Of a stretch of DNA of 64,000 nt, positions 33,810 through 46,796 are shown in pieces. The stretch covers positions 6,459,188 to 6,523,187 of the forward strand of contig CM034101.1 of NCBI GenBank assembly GCA_019914945.1, in the 5' to 3' direction. The first letter of the stretch is position 1, and each line of letters starts with the position of its first letter. The stretch is from Typha latifolia. Its lineage: Eukaryota > Streptophyta > Magnoliopsida > Poales > Typhaceae. The notes beneath the pieces were generated by a model. That model was not told the origin of the DNA, made no database searches, and saw nothing but the letters and a program-made list of their open reading frames with translations. A program made the position numbers and the translations under genes.

Positions 33810-33890
33810 GGCGTTCGAACGAGGATTCTTGAGTTCGAACGCGCGGACTGGTGCGTTCGAACGCACGCGTGGGTTCTTTAAATATTGCGT
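33810..33890 (+). promoter_or_regulatory. Candidate internal promoter before extra ORF
   Basis: Three TTCGAA motifs (GCGTTCGAAC near 33811, GAGTTCGAACGCGC near 33831, GTGCGTTCGAACGCAC near 33851) are followed by a TATA-like TTTAAATATT (about 33877-33886), the same order as in the LTR. A leader-like stretch with AAACCCTAAAAACCC follows. Suggests a separate transcript for the extra ORF; inferred from sequence only. Confidence 0.45.
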
Positions 33891-34075
33891 CCGAACCCAA
33901 GGGTTTCATCTTCCATTCTCCAAACCCTAAAAACCCTTCATTTTCCCCTTCTCAAATCTTCAAGATCTTGGTGTTTTTCATCGAATTTTTCACTTCAAAT
34001 CCTTTTTGGGGGTCGATCTCCTCCGGATCTAGTGTCTTTCCACCAAAATTTTGAGTTTCTCCCCACATTTGCAAG

Positions 34076-34330
34076 GTATGATCATCTATTATTTTTTTTA
34101 TATACACTTGCTTGATTTTGAGTGATGTGTGCGTTCTCAACTTTTGCTCACGTTAATGTTCAACTCTTGATGGTTCTTGTGAGATTGAACGTGATATCTT
34201 AGCATTTTTCAAGTACAAGATGTTTTTTTTTGGGGCTTCATGGTTTTTACCATTTTTCTTTGGATTTCTTGCTATTTTTTTGGTTGCTTTCGGAAATGTA
34301 TTGAATATTGAAACGTGTTTTCTTTTCAAG
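34076..34330 (+). other. Candidate intron in leader of extra ORF
   Basis: Donor AAG|GTATGATC and a T-rich run ending TTTTCTTTTCAAG, with ATG of the extra ORF two bases after the acceptor. The position directly before the start codon is typical of leader introns. Not proven. Confidence 0.45.
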
Positions 34331-34331
34331 A

Positions 34332-35335
34332 ATGCCTAAGAAAACGACGGTGACCAAGAAACCAAGGCCGCCTTCCTCGCCATCCTCGGCTCCCAAGTTT
34401 TCTTCATCAACGGCTGAGGGTCGTTACAAGCATAATTTTGGCACCCGTCCTGTTATCTGTGAAAGACCCGTAGTTATATCTGATTTTTCTGAGTTGGGGA
34501 TTGAACAGATTTTTACTGAACGAGGATGGTTATCAGTGTGTCGGATGAGCGGGACTGCTTATGTGGAAGTTGTTCGAGAATTCTTTAGTAATGCCACGAT
34601 TTTCGATCACCGTATACGGTCTACCTGTTCGTGGTGTATCTATATACACGGATTCCGATGTTATTCGTGCTTGAACCGAGTTTGCCTAATGGTGAGTTTC
34701 GAGATCCGACGTCCGCTACACTCCCTGATATAAATGACTATGCCGGTACAGTCCTGATCAAAGGGGAACATTGGAAAGGTAACATGATGCCACATGCAAG
34801 GCTGACATCTGTGGCTCGCATGCTTCACCTCTTTTGTCTGTACAATGTCACCCCCAAGACCCGACATTCCAGCATTAGTTTGGATCGTGCGTTCCTTCTT
34901 CATGCCATGTTATTGGGAGTCTCTATTGACTTAGCTGCAGTGATCTATGATTCGATTCTCTCAACTGCACAGAAAGAAGCACCTCGTGAGGGATTACCTT
35001 TTGGCATCTTTCTTACCAATTTGTGCACTCAGAGTGGGGTGCGAGTAGATGCTTCGGAACCTTCACTTACTTCGCAGAAACCATTGGATCGGATTACTCT
35101 GAAGCGGAGTCAAGCTCACGACCAGACGTCTCCTCTCAAACCGTCCTCTTCCGCCGCTGGTTGGTCATCGCATCTAGACAGTTCAGATGATAGCTCTGCC
35201 GATGACTCATCTCCCACTGAGGGGGAGTTACCTCAGTACTCGGACCGGTTCGATCAACTTAGTACTCACGTGCAGGATCTCCATTCCGCAGTGAATGATC
35301 TTAAACCGAGCAAATCCGTCGTGAACCGTACTTGA
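34332..35335 (+). pseudogene. Extra copia ORF after pol (plant retroelement-associated protein), frameshifted
   Basis: Start MPKKTTVTKK at 34332. The N-terminal part is basic and Pro/Ser-rich, then SELGIEQIFTERGWLSVCRM and VEVVREFFSNATIF. A VRG-containing stretch (LPVRGVSIYTDSDVIRA, about 34623-34674) reads in a third frame between two longer open parts, so at least two small indels interrupt it. The second part (to 35335) has GTVLIKGEHWKG, ARMLHLFCLYNVTP, the HAMLLG stretch and an acidic Ser/Asp-rich tail. The pattern resembles the plant-specific 'putative plant transposon protein' family found in retroelement internal regions (function unknown). Elements of this size are often said to carry an env-like ORF here; I see no signal peptide or clear membrane anchor. 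Confidence 0.7.
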
Positions 35336-35724
35336 TTCCGTGTTGACGATTCTTCATCGTCAGTTTCCTCCGAGTTCCTAGTCTTTGGCATTTGTGCCAA
35401 AAAGGGGGAGAGAGTGTCTCAGTGGTTAAGTGTCTAGGTGTGTAGGGGGAGTTTAGTGGAGTTTACTTGATGGTTGATCTTGGCATTTGAAACTTAACTT
35501 GAAGCAATTGTGATAACGTGTGTTTAATCTTTGTCTGTTTAAATTTTTGCTCTTGTGATAACTTGTGTTTTGATTTTTTTTTATTTCAAGTTATTTTCAC
35601 TTGATCTTGGTTTGGTATATGTCTCCTTGCAGGGATTGATGTGCAAAATATTCTAGACTTCTCGATTGCTCAGTTTGAAATCTTTGTAATATCTTGTAAC
35701 CTAGGTGTTTTGTCACAAATTGCC

Positions 35725-35736
35725 AAAGGGGGAGAT
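35725..35736 (+). other. Copia polypurine tract
   Basis: AAAGGGGGAGAT directly before the 3' LTR; primes plus-strand DNA synthesis. Confidence 0.9.
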
Positions 35737-36766
35737 TGTTAGGTTTTTATATGTTGGCAATTGTGTACAAAATATTTTAAGTATATTTTTTCATGTATAT
35801 GAGCTTTACACAAGTCTAGAATATCACTGGTGTGAAGAATTTCAAGATCATTGGAGAAAAGTCATCGCGTTCTCAGCCGCGTTCACAAGCGCGTTCGAAC
35901 GCGGGCACTACGTTCACACAGACAGAGAGCCGCGTTCACAAGCGCGTTCGAACGCGGGTACTGCGTTCACACAGACAGAGAGCCGCGTTCACAAACGCGT
36001 TCGAACGCGGGTACTGCGTTCACACAGACCGAGAGCAGCGTTCACAAACGCGTTCGAACGCGGGTACTGCGTTCACATAGACCGAGAGCAGCGTTCACAA
36101 ATGCGTTCGAACGCAACCTGAAGAATTCAAGCTGTCGCGTTCGAACGCACTTGGGCCCGTTCGAACGCAAGTGAGATTAAGTTAGGCCGTTCGAACGCAC
36201 TCGGGCCGCGTTCGAACGCACCTATGAAGTTTGCAATTTATTGGATTTTCGTGAGTACGAATATTACTTGGATTTGGCAATATCTTGGAGATCATATATA
36301 AGGATAGTGTTGCCCTAACTCAAAGGTAGTTGAAGAAGATTATTCAAGGAGACTTTTTGGAGGCTACATCGGTTCTTCAACAAAACAAGGCCCTTTGCAT
36401 CTACAAATCTTAATCTTTCGTCTTAAGGGCTATCTAGACGAAAGATCAATCTCGAGGGTTACTGAGATTGGACTTCAATCACAAGAAGCAGTGAATCGTG
36501 GGTTCTAGCGATCAAGACTGAGAGGAACAAAGTCGTTTGGATCGACGGGTTGTTTTGTGAGTCAGTCTTGTAACTGCTACTATCATAGTGATTGGTTTTG
36601 ATCCGAGTTTGGATCCGTGGTTTTTTACCGTTTGGGTTTTCCACGTTAAAATCTTGGTGTTCATCTCTACTTTCGTTCTTTATATTTCTTCGATCTTTTA
36701 CTTAAGCGAACGAGCGAGATCATTGCCTAGTGTTTAGATACATACGTGTGTCTAGGGGTTTTTTCA
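35737..36766 (+). repeat. Copia 3' LTR
   Basis: 1,030 bp, same ends and length as the 5' LTR; about 12 point differences and no indel noticed. Its 53-bp array (about 35876-36119) has the same five units. Confidence 0.97.
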
Positions 36767-36771
36767 TATAG

Positions 36772-37125
36772 CAAAATACTCTTTCTCGAGATCAACTAAT
36801 CAAATTTTTTTTTCTTCTGTTGGATGACAAGTTTCAATTGTAACTCATATATTCTGATAATACTTATTTCTAGTATTCTTAAAGAAATTATTAAATAATC
36901 AAATCATTCCTTCACAAATATTTTGTGAATGAGCATGGAAATTTTCTTATCATCTAACACAATCAATTGGCCACAATCCATGATTCTAGTAACGAAGTCT
37001 TTGATATACCACCACTCATGTATGCATAATTTGATAGTTCAATTATGTGGGATTTGTAGCACTTTGGACCCTTTAATTTCGAAGTTGCCTAAAGGGAATA
37101 ATCTTTTTACTACTAGATGATCGTT
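36772..37125. repeat. Dispersed unclassified repeat, second copy
   Basis: Runs ACTAATCAAAT, ATGACAAGTTTCAATTGTAA, CATTCCTTCACAAATATTTT, GCATAATTTGATAGTTCAAT and TTAATTTCGAAGTTGCC. These occur in the same order at 24810-26330 and, with insertions, at 62340-63400. Before the copia insertion it lay about 0.5 kb after the first copy. Nature unknown. Confidence 0.5.
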
Positions 37126-37130
37126 ATTAC

Positions 37131-37540
37131 TATTAAAAAAAATTAATTTCTATGATATTATTTAAAAAAAAATAAATAATTTTGTGAATGAATGTTTAGA
37201 TAAGGCACCTTTTCATAATTATAATTAATTGTTAGTTATTTAAATAGCATCTTTTCAATTGTATCTTTTAATCTTCAAACTACGTAACTACTTATTAGTT
37301 ATTTAACTAGAGAAGACCTTAGTACTTGCTGTTATAATTAACTCTTATTCAAACCAAAGTTCAATATTGTGAATTGCATCTTGATCACTTAAGGTTTATA
37401 TCCCAAGAATAAATTGTCTTTGTAGTTTCTAATTACGAGTGGACAACAAATTTATTCAAGAGATAGATTTACTTTCAACTGACCGTTATAAAAGCTTAGC
37501 CGTTTGATTTCATTCATCTACATTTTTTAGTTTTCCAACA
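37131..37540 (+). repeat. 5' LTR of old copia element
   Basis: 410 bp starting TATTAAAAAA (mutated from TGTTAGAAAT) and ending TTTTCCAACA. Aligns with 48361-48833 over most of its length. Confidence 0.8.
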
Positions 37541-37606
37541 ATTCTTGAATAAATTTTACTTATTTTGTGATTTTAAATAGCTGCTTTAAGTGTTGTATTT
37601 TCATCC

Positions 37607-40474
37607 ATGTCATTGTATAACAAACTCAATCACTTTGATGGAAATAACTATAAGCGACGGAAGGAGAAAAGAAAGCCATCGAAGGTTTTGGCCAACCGTT
37701 GCACTAATGGCTTATCTTGCCCTAGAGTTTGTCATTCGAGTGATGAAGATATGTTATGTGATAGAAAAGGATTGTTGCATCTTATTCAAGAATTCTACTG
37801 TAAAAGGAAATATTGTAAAACAAAAATAGGGATAAAGATAATGTTTTATTCTTGGATCCCTTACCAACCACTTATTTGGTATGTACTCCTATATGAAAAC
37901 AATAAATGATATTTGAATAGTCTTGGAAAATAAATACAAACGTAAGTCTAGTAACAAAAACTATTATCTCTAATTATTTTGATTTTAAAATGATCATTAT
38001 AAGCCTATTTTTTTTCAAGTCCATAATTTATAATTTATTGTATAACAAATGATTTCTAAGGGTATTTCTATAAAGGATAAACTTTAAGTTTGTGCTTTCA
38101 TTGCTAAACTACTACTAAGTTAGAAAGACTACCACATGTCTTGTTAGCAAAAGAGTAATAATTGCACTCTTGATGCTCTTCAATGTTAACTCAAAATTGA
38201 GAAAGAGTCAAGGCTTCAAGATGATGTTGAGAAAACCGCAGAAATGACAGAAGTTGCACATGTTGTTGAAACAAACAATAAGAAAGAGAAAAAACTCTAA
38301 TTTAAAATATTTTCTTGTGAGAAGAAGAAAAACAATAAAAAGAATGTAATTTGTCATTACTATAAGAAGAAGGGATGCTACAAAAATGAGTATTGCATTC
38401 TTAAGAAAAAACAACAACAATCCAACAAACTTGAAAATCTTATCGTTGTTGTGTCCAAGAAAAATTCGGTAGTCTCTATGTCAAATAGGTCGGTAGATAT
38501 AGACACAATTCATCATTTTTATGGAGAGAAAAAATTCTTTTCAAGAAATATAAACTTGTAAATAATGATGTTTCACTATCTATATAGGTAATTCTTCCTC
38601 TATTAAAGTAGTTGAAAAGGGTTCTATGAAAATAAATTTCACATTAGGAAAAACTCTTACTCTACTTGATATATATCATGCTCCCGAGATTGGAAAGAAT
38701 TTGTTTTTGGTAGTTTGCTTTCTAAGCATTATTATAAGCTTGTAATTGAATCGGACAATTTGTATTAACTAAGTAAAGCTTATTTGTCGACAAGGATTAT
38801 GTTGAAGATTGTATGTTTAAACTAAATTTAATAAAGAATAATTCTGCTATTTATTTTGTTAACTTTTTGTCATCATGACATGCTAGACTAGGTCATGTGA
38901 ATTTTGATTCAATCAAAAGAAATCCTAATAGTTGCACATATTTTTAACAAAAAAATTTCTAAAAGGAATGTGTCTTCTTATGAGTTATGGTTTAATCGGA
39001 AACCTTACTTAGAATACTTGAAATTGTGGAGGTGTCTAGCTTATGTTAGATTGCCCGATCTGAAAATATCAAAGTTAGGGTCAAAAAACACTAAATATAT
39101 TTTTATTGGTTATGCTTTTAATAACAAAGCATAACATTTTCTAAAAATGAATACAAATGTTGTGATTGAATCTAGATATGTCGAATTCTCTGGCGATAAA
39201 ACATTTAAAGAATCTAAATCTCTAGAATCTTATTTCAATAATCAAGAGAAATCTCTAGATCATGATTTTTCTAAAATTCTTTTGAAGATGTGGAAATTAG
39301 GAAATCCAAAAGAATTAGAAAAGAAACAAATTTTGGTCCTAATTTTATAACTTACCTTTGGAAGGCACTTCAAAGTCTGTTTTAAATTATTTTTATCTTT
39401 GTTTTATTACGAAGAGTGATCCTTCTAGTTTTGATGAAGCAATAAAATCAAAAGATGCCATTTTTTTTGGAAAGAAGCTATTAATGATAAATTGAGTCCA
39501 TTTTTTCTAATAATACTTAGACTTTGTTAGACTTACCTTCGGGATCTAAATTTATTAGATGCAAATGAATATTTAAGGGAAAACTTAAATCTGATGGATC
39601 CATTGATAAGATATAAGGCTAGATTAGTAGCCAAAGAGTTTAGATAATTTAAGGGCATTGATTATTTTGATACCTATGCTCCTATGGCTAGAAAATCTTC
39701 AATTAGAATCTCAATTTCATTGGCATCAATATATTACTTCAAAATCCATGAAATGGGCATGGAAAAAACATTTTTGAATGCTTATTTGGACGAAGAAGTT
39801 TTCATGGATCAATTAGAAGTTTTAATTTAGTAAGGTCAAGAGAATAAATTATGCAAATTGGTTAGATCATTATATGGTCTAAAACAAGTCTCTAAGCAAT
39901 GGCATGAGAAATTTAATAATGTTTATGCTTTCTAATGGATTCTAGTCAAATAAAGTGGACAAATACATTTATTATAAGATGATTGATGATGACATTGTAA
40001 TCATATGCTTATACGCAGATGATATGTTTATTTTTAGCAAGTGTTTTATGTATTAAAATAATTAAAAAAAATTTATCATCTCACTTTGATATGAAATATT
40101 TGGATATTATAGATAATATTCTTAGTATGAAAATACATAGATATAGAAACTCTCTTGCATTTTCATAAAGTCATTGTATAGAAAAAATTATTAAGAAATT
40201 TTCTTATTTGTTTGATAAAATTTAAGAGTTCCTTATAATTTAAGCTTAAAGATTGATATAGATAAAAATTAATATGTATCACAACTTAAATACTCAAGAG
40301 TTATTGGAAGTTTGATGTATGCAATGCATTGTATATGTCGTGGCATTACTTTTGTCATAGGCAAATTGAGTAGATACACTAGTTATCCTAAATTTGAGCA
40401 TTGGAAAGCAATATCTATTATACTAGGATATTCGAAAGGAACTAAATTATTTGTAGTATACTATGGAGGAAATC
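37607..40474 (+). pseudogene. Decayed copia gag-pol, part 1
   Basis: Gag begins MSLYNKLNHFDGNNYK (37607). A damaged zinc knuckle, CHYYKKKGCYKNEYC, is near 38356. Integrase C-terminal motifs follow near 38960-39130 (YELWFNRKPYLEYLKLWRCLAYVRLPD...IFIGYA). RT pieces lie at 39410-40080: SDPSSFDEAIKSKDAIFFW, RYKARLVAKEF, YFDTYAPMA, LVRSLYGLKQVSKQWHEKF, LYADDM. The start of RNase H (SRYTSYPKFEHWKAISIILG) is near 40369. Many stops and shifts occur; non-functional. It is cut at 40474 by the nested LTR and resumes at 46797. Confidence 0.85.
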
Positions 40475-43400
40475 TATAACAACCCAACTGTAAAAAAAAA
40501 TTAAAAATTAAAAACTAAAAATTTCATGGCACGACGTGGCCGGCCACACTATGGCCAGCCCCGTGCCCATGCAGCTGCATGAGTGTAACAACCTATCTTA
40601 CAAAATCAAAGTTATTGCATGGCACAACGTGGCCAGCCTCGTGCCATGCAGTGGCAAGGGGGAGGGCGCTACGCGCCCTAGCCGCCAGCCCGGCTAATCT
40701 GGTCGGGCTAGTTGGCACGGTGGGCCCTGCCACTACCATCTCTCTCTCTCTCTTGTTTTTCTCTCCCCTCTCTCTTTTTCTTCTCTTCTCTCTCTCTTTC
40801 GGTCTCTCTCTCACTCTCCTCTCTCTCTCTTTTTTCCCTCGTGCCGCCGCTGACCTACTGCCACCGGGGTAAGCCTCTCTCTTTCCCTCGCTCTCTTTCT
40901 CTCTCTCTTTCTCTTGCCCTTGGGCTCGGGCTCGTCAAAGTTGAGCCGTCGGCCCAAGTCCGCAACCCCCTCCCTTCTCCTTCTTCTCTTCTCTTCTCTT
41001 CTTCTTCTTCTTTTCTTTTTTTTCTTCTTCTTTCTTCTTCTTCTTCCTTAGCTCTTCCCCCTTCTACAGCAGTGCTAGGCTCGGCCTAGCACTGTAGCAG
41101 ACAGTGCTGAGCCGAGTCCAGCACTATAGCAAAGGGGTTGCCCCCTTTTAAATTTTTTTACATTAATTATATGTTTTATTTTTTAAAATTTAGGTAAATT
41201 AGTTAATTTACATGGGAGATTATTTTAATATTATACACTCACTAGTATAAGTATTAGCTAAGTATTTGGTATAATAATTTATTAATTATAATTATAAATA
41301 CTTGCATATGAATTTATTTATATTTTAGCCATTGCTTATTAGATTAATACATGCAATCATATTGATAATAATCTTATATTTTATATATTTAGTTTTATTA
41401 AAAATAATTAAATTATATAAGTTTCATTAATGTTCATGTGTGCATATATATATATATAATGCATTTCTAGCACCTTATTATTATGTATATTATTTTCTAT
41501 AAAATAAAATGCTAACCTCTGATAATTATTTTTATATTAATGGGTAATGATTATTATATGTATAATTAGTAATTAGTTAAATAAAAGTAGTAATTGTAAA
41601 CCAATTGAATTGTAATTAAATATAATATATATAATTTTATTTTAATTATATTATTGTATATTTGATCCTTTTATGTTTTACATCAAAAGAGAATAATTAT
41701 TGTATGTGTAATATATAATTAGAAAGTAGAGTCTCTAGTAAATGCATATAAATTATAATGTTAGCATATTAAGGTTATCATAACTATATATTTATAACAT
41801 ATACCCAGTTAATTAATAAAGTCTAATAAACCATCATATTTTACGCGAACAGATTCTAATTGAATAAACGACTAACTTCATGCTACTTAAACGTTTTCAG
41901 ACTTTGAACCCCTTATTTGAGACCCCATGGACTTTGCTAGCGATGAGCTAATACTCGGTTGATGGATGTGAGGGATACATGGTTCATATCTTCTGATCTA
42001 ATATGAGTAGTCTTATCCACTAAACGTCTTTATTAAATTAGGATATAATATATATTTATGTATATGTATGTTTCGACCTCCAGCATAATTATATAATTTT
42101 ATCTAGAAATGATCACAGTCGAGCATATTTTATCATGCATGTAATTAGGCTAATATTGGATATGAGTATGATGATGATAAATAGAGATGATTAAAGATGA
42201 TTATACTGTTATAATTTTATGTCCCGTTGATCTATGGCATGACATATGATAGATTAGCATGGGTATGCATATGTGACTACATGGTTAGAGACTATATTGC
42301 ATTATTTTTTTCTTAATTCATATTCCACATAAATTCTTGTTATGCAGTGACTTGTTATTGTACTATATATATGTATATAATTTGTCATTTAAAAAGAAAA
42401 GCATGAAATATAATTGATAGGATAGTTGATAGAAAGCATGAGGATGCCTGAGTGGGTGCGAGGATTAGGGCGTGCTTGGAGATGATTGATCACTTGGCAT
42501 TCATGATTCGGTTGGCCTTACGTCTAAGGTCGTTAGTCTATGTGCGCAGCAGACATTTGAACACATGCCATTCGCTATGGCATATATGGTGAGTTATCCT
42601 CACGAGGTTTCTATCAGCTAAAAAGGGTGCTCGGTCTGGATAGATGTTGATACCTTTAGCGGAATGGTAGGGTATGGTTATATTTGAAATACTCCTTGCA
42701 AATGGCAGATTATGCTCTGAGCCTTCAGGCATGATATTGAGACCGAGTACCAAGAGTTGATTGTGTATAGTGGTCTAGTATGATGATGACATACAAAGAT
42801 GACATTGATGACTGAGATGTTGAGAAATGCATATGCTTTCATTATCATCTGATTACTTGATTATCAAGTGGTCAATATACATCATATATGGTTGCATTTA
42901 ATATCATAGCATGGTCATGGTCAGTATGCATCATGTGTCATATTTGAGAGAGAGTTATGATAATAGTATGATATGGAGATTTGTTTATTTATTATCGAGG
43001 ATTATATATTTTTATCAGTTATGATATGTTATCTACTTTTCATTTATGTATTATTGAGGAACATTCATATAATCATGCATGACATGATGCTCTTTTTAAT
43101 TCATATTATTCAGTATATGATTTACTCTCTATTTGACATTACTGATTCATGATACAGTTTATTCACTGAGCATTTTGCTCATAACTTTTTTTTTATTTTT
43201 TTCTAACCCTCACATATTATAGTACGTGATAGCGACTTGAGATATTATGAGGAGATATTTTAGAGCAAATATGATGTGAGCTATAAACCTGAGATGATAT
43301 AGAAGATAGTTTAACCGGATATTGTGTTGTACCATTATTTGATATTTATACTTCATTATATAGATGATGATTTGTATAATACAGGTTGGATTATAGTGTA

Positions 43401-43799
43401 CTTACTCATGTATTAGTGATTTTATTTGTATCTTGATGATTTGTCGTGGCCTGTGTAGGCCCTGCTAGATTATATAGTTGTCTAGTATGGTTGTTGTGGG
43501 CTTGAATATTCTTATGTTAACAGGTTTATTTAGTTAATAGTATGATTTATTTGATGATGGATTATGTGAGTATAGATATGTTAGCAGGTTTTATTTGGTG
43601 ATGTCATGGGCATAAGAGTATCTATGCGTGACGGGCCTTGCTCGACCTGTCACGTGCGCTGCGCGTGCTATGTGGGCGTGCACGTGCCCATGCCAAGCGG
43701 GGGCGTTTCAATGAGCAGCTTGTGTGGAGGGTGCCATGCGCCCCGCCGCCGCTACCGTAGTGACCGTGGCCAGCTGGTGTGGTGGGCCCCGTCGCCATC

Positions 43800-43838
<39 letters not shown>

Positions 43839-44122
43839 TCTCTCTCTTTTTCTTCTCTTTCCTCTCTCTTTCGATCTCTCTCACTCTCCTCTCTCTCTCT
43901 CTTATCGCTGCTGCCCCATCGGTTTGCCGCCACTACTGCCACCTTTACCGAGCGGCGGTGAGCTTTCCTCCTCCTCCTACTCTCTCTCTCCCTCCCTCCC
44001 TCCCTCCCTTTCTTCCTCTTTCTTTCTCGGGTTTGCTAGAATCGAGCCATCAACGAGAGGTCGGCCGCTGGTTGGCCAACAGCGATCGAGCCCCTCCTCG
44101 CCAGCATGGCTCTCCTCCCTCC

Positions 44123-44159
<37 letters not shown>

Positions 44160-46791
44160 CTTCCTTCTCTTCCTTTCTTCTTCTTCCTTCTTTCTTCTTC
44201 TCCCTTCTCGGTTCCTCCTTCTCTTGCTGCAACAGTGCTGGGCTCGACCCAGCATTATAGAAACAGTGCTTGGCCAAGTCCAGCACCATAGTAAAGAGGA
44301 TTTTTGTTTTTTTTCTTTTCTGTTAATTATATAATTATTTTCTAATGTTAGGTAAATTAGTTTATTTAGATAATTAATTATTTTGATAATTTATACTCAT
44401 TAATATAATTTTACTAAGTATATTTAGTATAATAATTTATTAATTATAATTATCAATATTGCCTATAAATTTATTTATGGTTTATATATTATTTATTAGA
44501 TTAATGCATGCAGTCTTATTGATTTTAATCTTATATTTATATTTATATTTCATATAACTATTTTTAGTATCTACTACTTTATATAATATGGAATTATAAG
44601 CTTGCATATTATTTTTGTATAATAGGAAAATGACTATATTGCATATAGTTTATGATTAATTAAATAAGAGTAGGTATTACAAAATAATTATTAGCAATAT
44701 TATTTTTATAGTTATATTTTTATTAAATCATATATATATAGTCGTTATTAGCTATTTACAAAAGCAGATAAATTACTATATACTTATTACTTATTCTATA
44801 ATTAGCAAACTAGGATTTTATTAAATAAATATAAATTATGGTAATAACATATTAATATTATCACAATTAAATTTATCCTATGAATCTAATTAATTTTAAT
44901 ACTAATAAACTATTATATTTCACTCGAATAGATTATAATCAGATCAAGGACTAACTTTATATTAGTTAAATATTTTCAGATCTCGAACCCCTTATTTGAG
45001 ACCTAGTGGACTTTGCTATTAATGAGTTGACACTCGCTTGATAGATGTAGCGGATATGTGGTTCACATCTTCTAATTAGACTATGAGTAGTTTTATCCCC
45101 TAGACGACTTTCCCAAATTATATTATATTATATATTATATACATACATGTTTTGGCCTCCAGTATGATTATATGACTTTATATAGAAATGATTACAGTCT
45201 AGTATATTTTTATCATGCATGTAATTAGGCTAATCTTGGATATGAGTATGATGATGATAAATAGAGATGATTATACTGTTACAATTTTATATCCAATCGA
45301 TCTGTAGCATGAGTATGTATGTGATAAATAAGCATGCGTACGCATGTGTTGATTACATGGTTGGAGACTACATTGCATCATTTTTTTTATTCTTGTTCCA
45401 CCTAAATTCCTATTATGTATTGACTTGTTATCGTACTAGATATATGCATATGATTTGTTATTTAGAAGAAAAGCATGAAATGGGATTGATAGGATAGTTG
45501 ATAGAAAGCGTGAGAATACCCGAGTGGGCGTGAGTGTTAGGATGCGCTTACTGAATGATTGATCAGTCGACATAGTCGCGATCCTGTGGCCTTATGTTCA
45601 AGGTCTTAGTCTGTATGTGCAACAAATATTCAGACACATACTATTCACTAGGGCATATATGGCGAGTTATCCTCACGTGTTTCTATCAGCTAGAAGGGTG
45701 CCCGATCTAGATAAATGTTGATACCCTTAGCGGATGGTAGGGTACGGTTATATTTGAGATACTCTTGCGGATGGCAGGGTATGCTCTGAGCATTCGGGCA
45801 TGATGTTGAGACCGAGTACCAGATGTTGACTATGCACAATGGTCTAGTATGATAATGACATACAAAGATGACATTGATGACTAAGATGTTGAAATGCATA
45901 TGATTTTATTATCATCTGATTACCTAATTATCGAGTAGTCAATATACATCATATATGGTTGCATTTGATATTATAGCATAGTCATGGTCGGCATACATCA
46001 TATGTCATATTTAAGAGAGAGTTATGATGATAGTATGATATGGATATTTATTTATTCACTATCGAGGATTATATATATTTATTAGTTATGATATGTTCTT
46101 TGCTTTTCATTTATGTATTACAGAGAAACATTAATATACTCATTCATGACATTGTGTTCTTTCTTATTCATATTATCCAGTACATAATTTATTCTCTGTT
46201 TGGCATCATTGATTCGGAGTAAGGTCTATTCATTGAGCCTTTTTCTTATGACTCTTTATTTTTCTTTTCTAATCCCCTCAGATATGTGGTACGTAATAGC
46301 AACTTGAGATATCCTAAGAAAATATTTTAAAGCAAAGATAAGGTGAGTTATAGACGTGAGATGGTATAGAAGATAGTTTATCTAGATATTGAGTTGTATT
46401 ATTATTTGATATTTGTACTCGATTGCATAGATGATGATTTGTATAATATAGGTCAGGTTATAGTGTACTCATGTATTAGTGATTCTAGTTGTATCTTGAT
46501 AGTTTGTCAAGGCCTGTGTAGACCTTGCCAGATTATGTAACTTTCTAGTATGGATGTTGTGGACTTAAATATTCATGAATTAACAAATTTATTTGATTAA
46601 TAGTATGATTTATTTGGTGATAGATTATGTGAGCATGGATATGTTAGCATATTTTATTTGATGATATCATGATTATATAAGCACAAGAGTGTATCTATGC
46701 GTGATAGGCTCCATCCGACCTATTGCATGCACCACGCATACCGTGTGGGCGCGTAGGCATGCACGTGCTCATGCCGGGCGGGGGCATTACA
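40475..46791 (+). mobile_element. Large solo LTR (TGTAAC family), outer copy, itself interrupted
   Basis: Begins TATAACAACCC (first dinucleotide TA instead of TG) and ends GGGCATTACA. Flanks AAATC (40470-40474) and GAATC (46792-46796) form a target duplication with one mismatch. It interrupts the RNase H domain of the old copia. Without the inner insertion it is about 3,185 bp. It has the family layout: (CT)n tract at 43800-43905, a CAGTGCTGG block near 44233, a CATTGAGCC block near 46231 and a GC-rich end. Confidence 0.85.
40584..43710 (+). mobile_element. Large solo LTR (TGTAAC family), inner copy
   Basis: 3,127 bp, ends TGTAACAACC and GGGCGTTTCA, with perfect target duplication ATGAG (40579-40583 and 43711-43715). 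It sits 109 bp inside the outer copy, so it is younger than it. The (CT)n tract is at 40741-40920 and the CACTGAGCATTTTGCTCAT block near 43163. No coding region. Confidence 0.92.
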
Positions 46792-46796
46792 GAATC

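Larger units (their letters stand above)
26855..36766 (+). mobile_element. Nearly intact Ty1/copia retrotransposon with extra ORF
   Basis: A 9,912-bp element with perfect 5-bp target duplications TATAG (26850-26854 and 36767-36771). LTRs are 26855-27884 and 35737-36766, both 1,030 bp, TG...CA. Primer site at 27887-27898, polypurine tract at 35725-35736. I count about 12 LTR differences (about 98.8% identity), nearly all transitions, so insertion is recent; with a commonly used plant rate of 1.3e-8 that is of the order of half a million years, a rough inference. Gag is broken, pol is open over 1,251 codons, and about 2.9 kb with an additional ORF lies between pol and the 3' LTR. Size and layout resemble SIRE/Maximus-group copia elements. 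Confidence 0.97.

Noticed and set aside
34308..35335. Calling the extra copia ORF an envelope gene
   Set aside because: No signal peptide, clear membrane anchor or cleavage site is visible; it fits better a plant retroelement-associated protein of unknown function.
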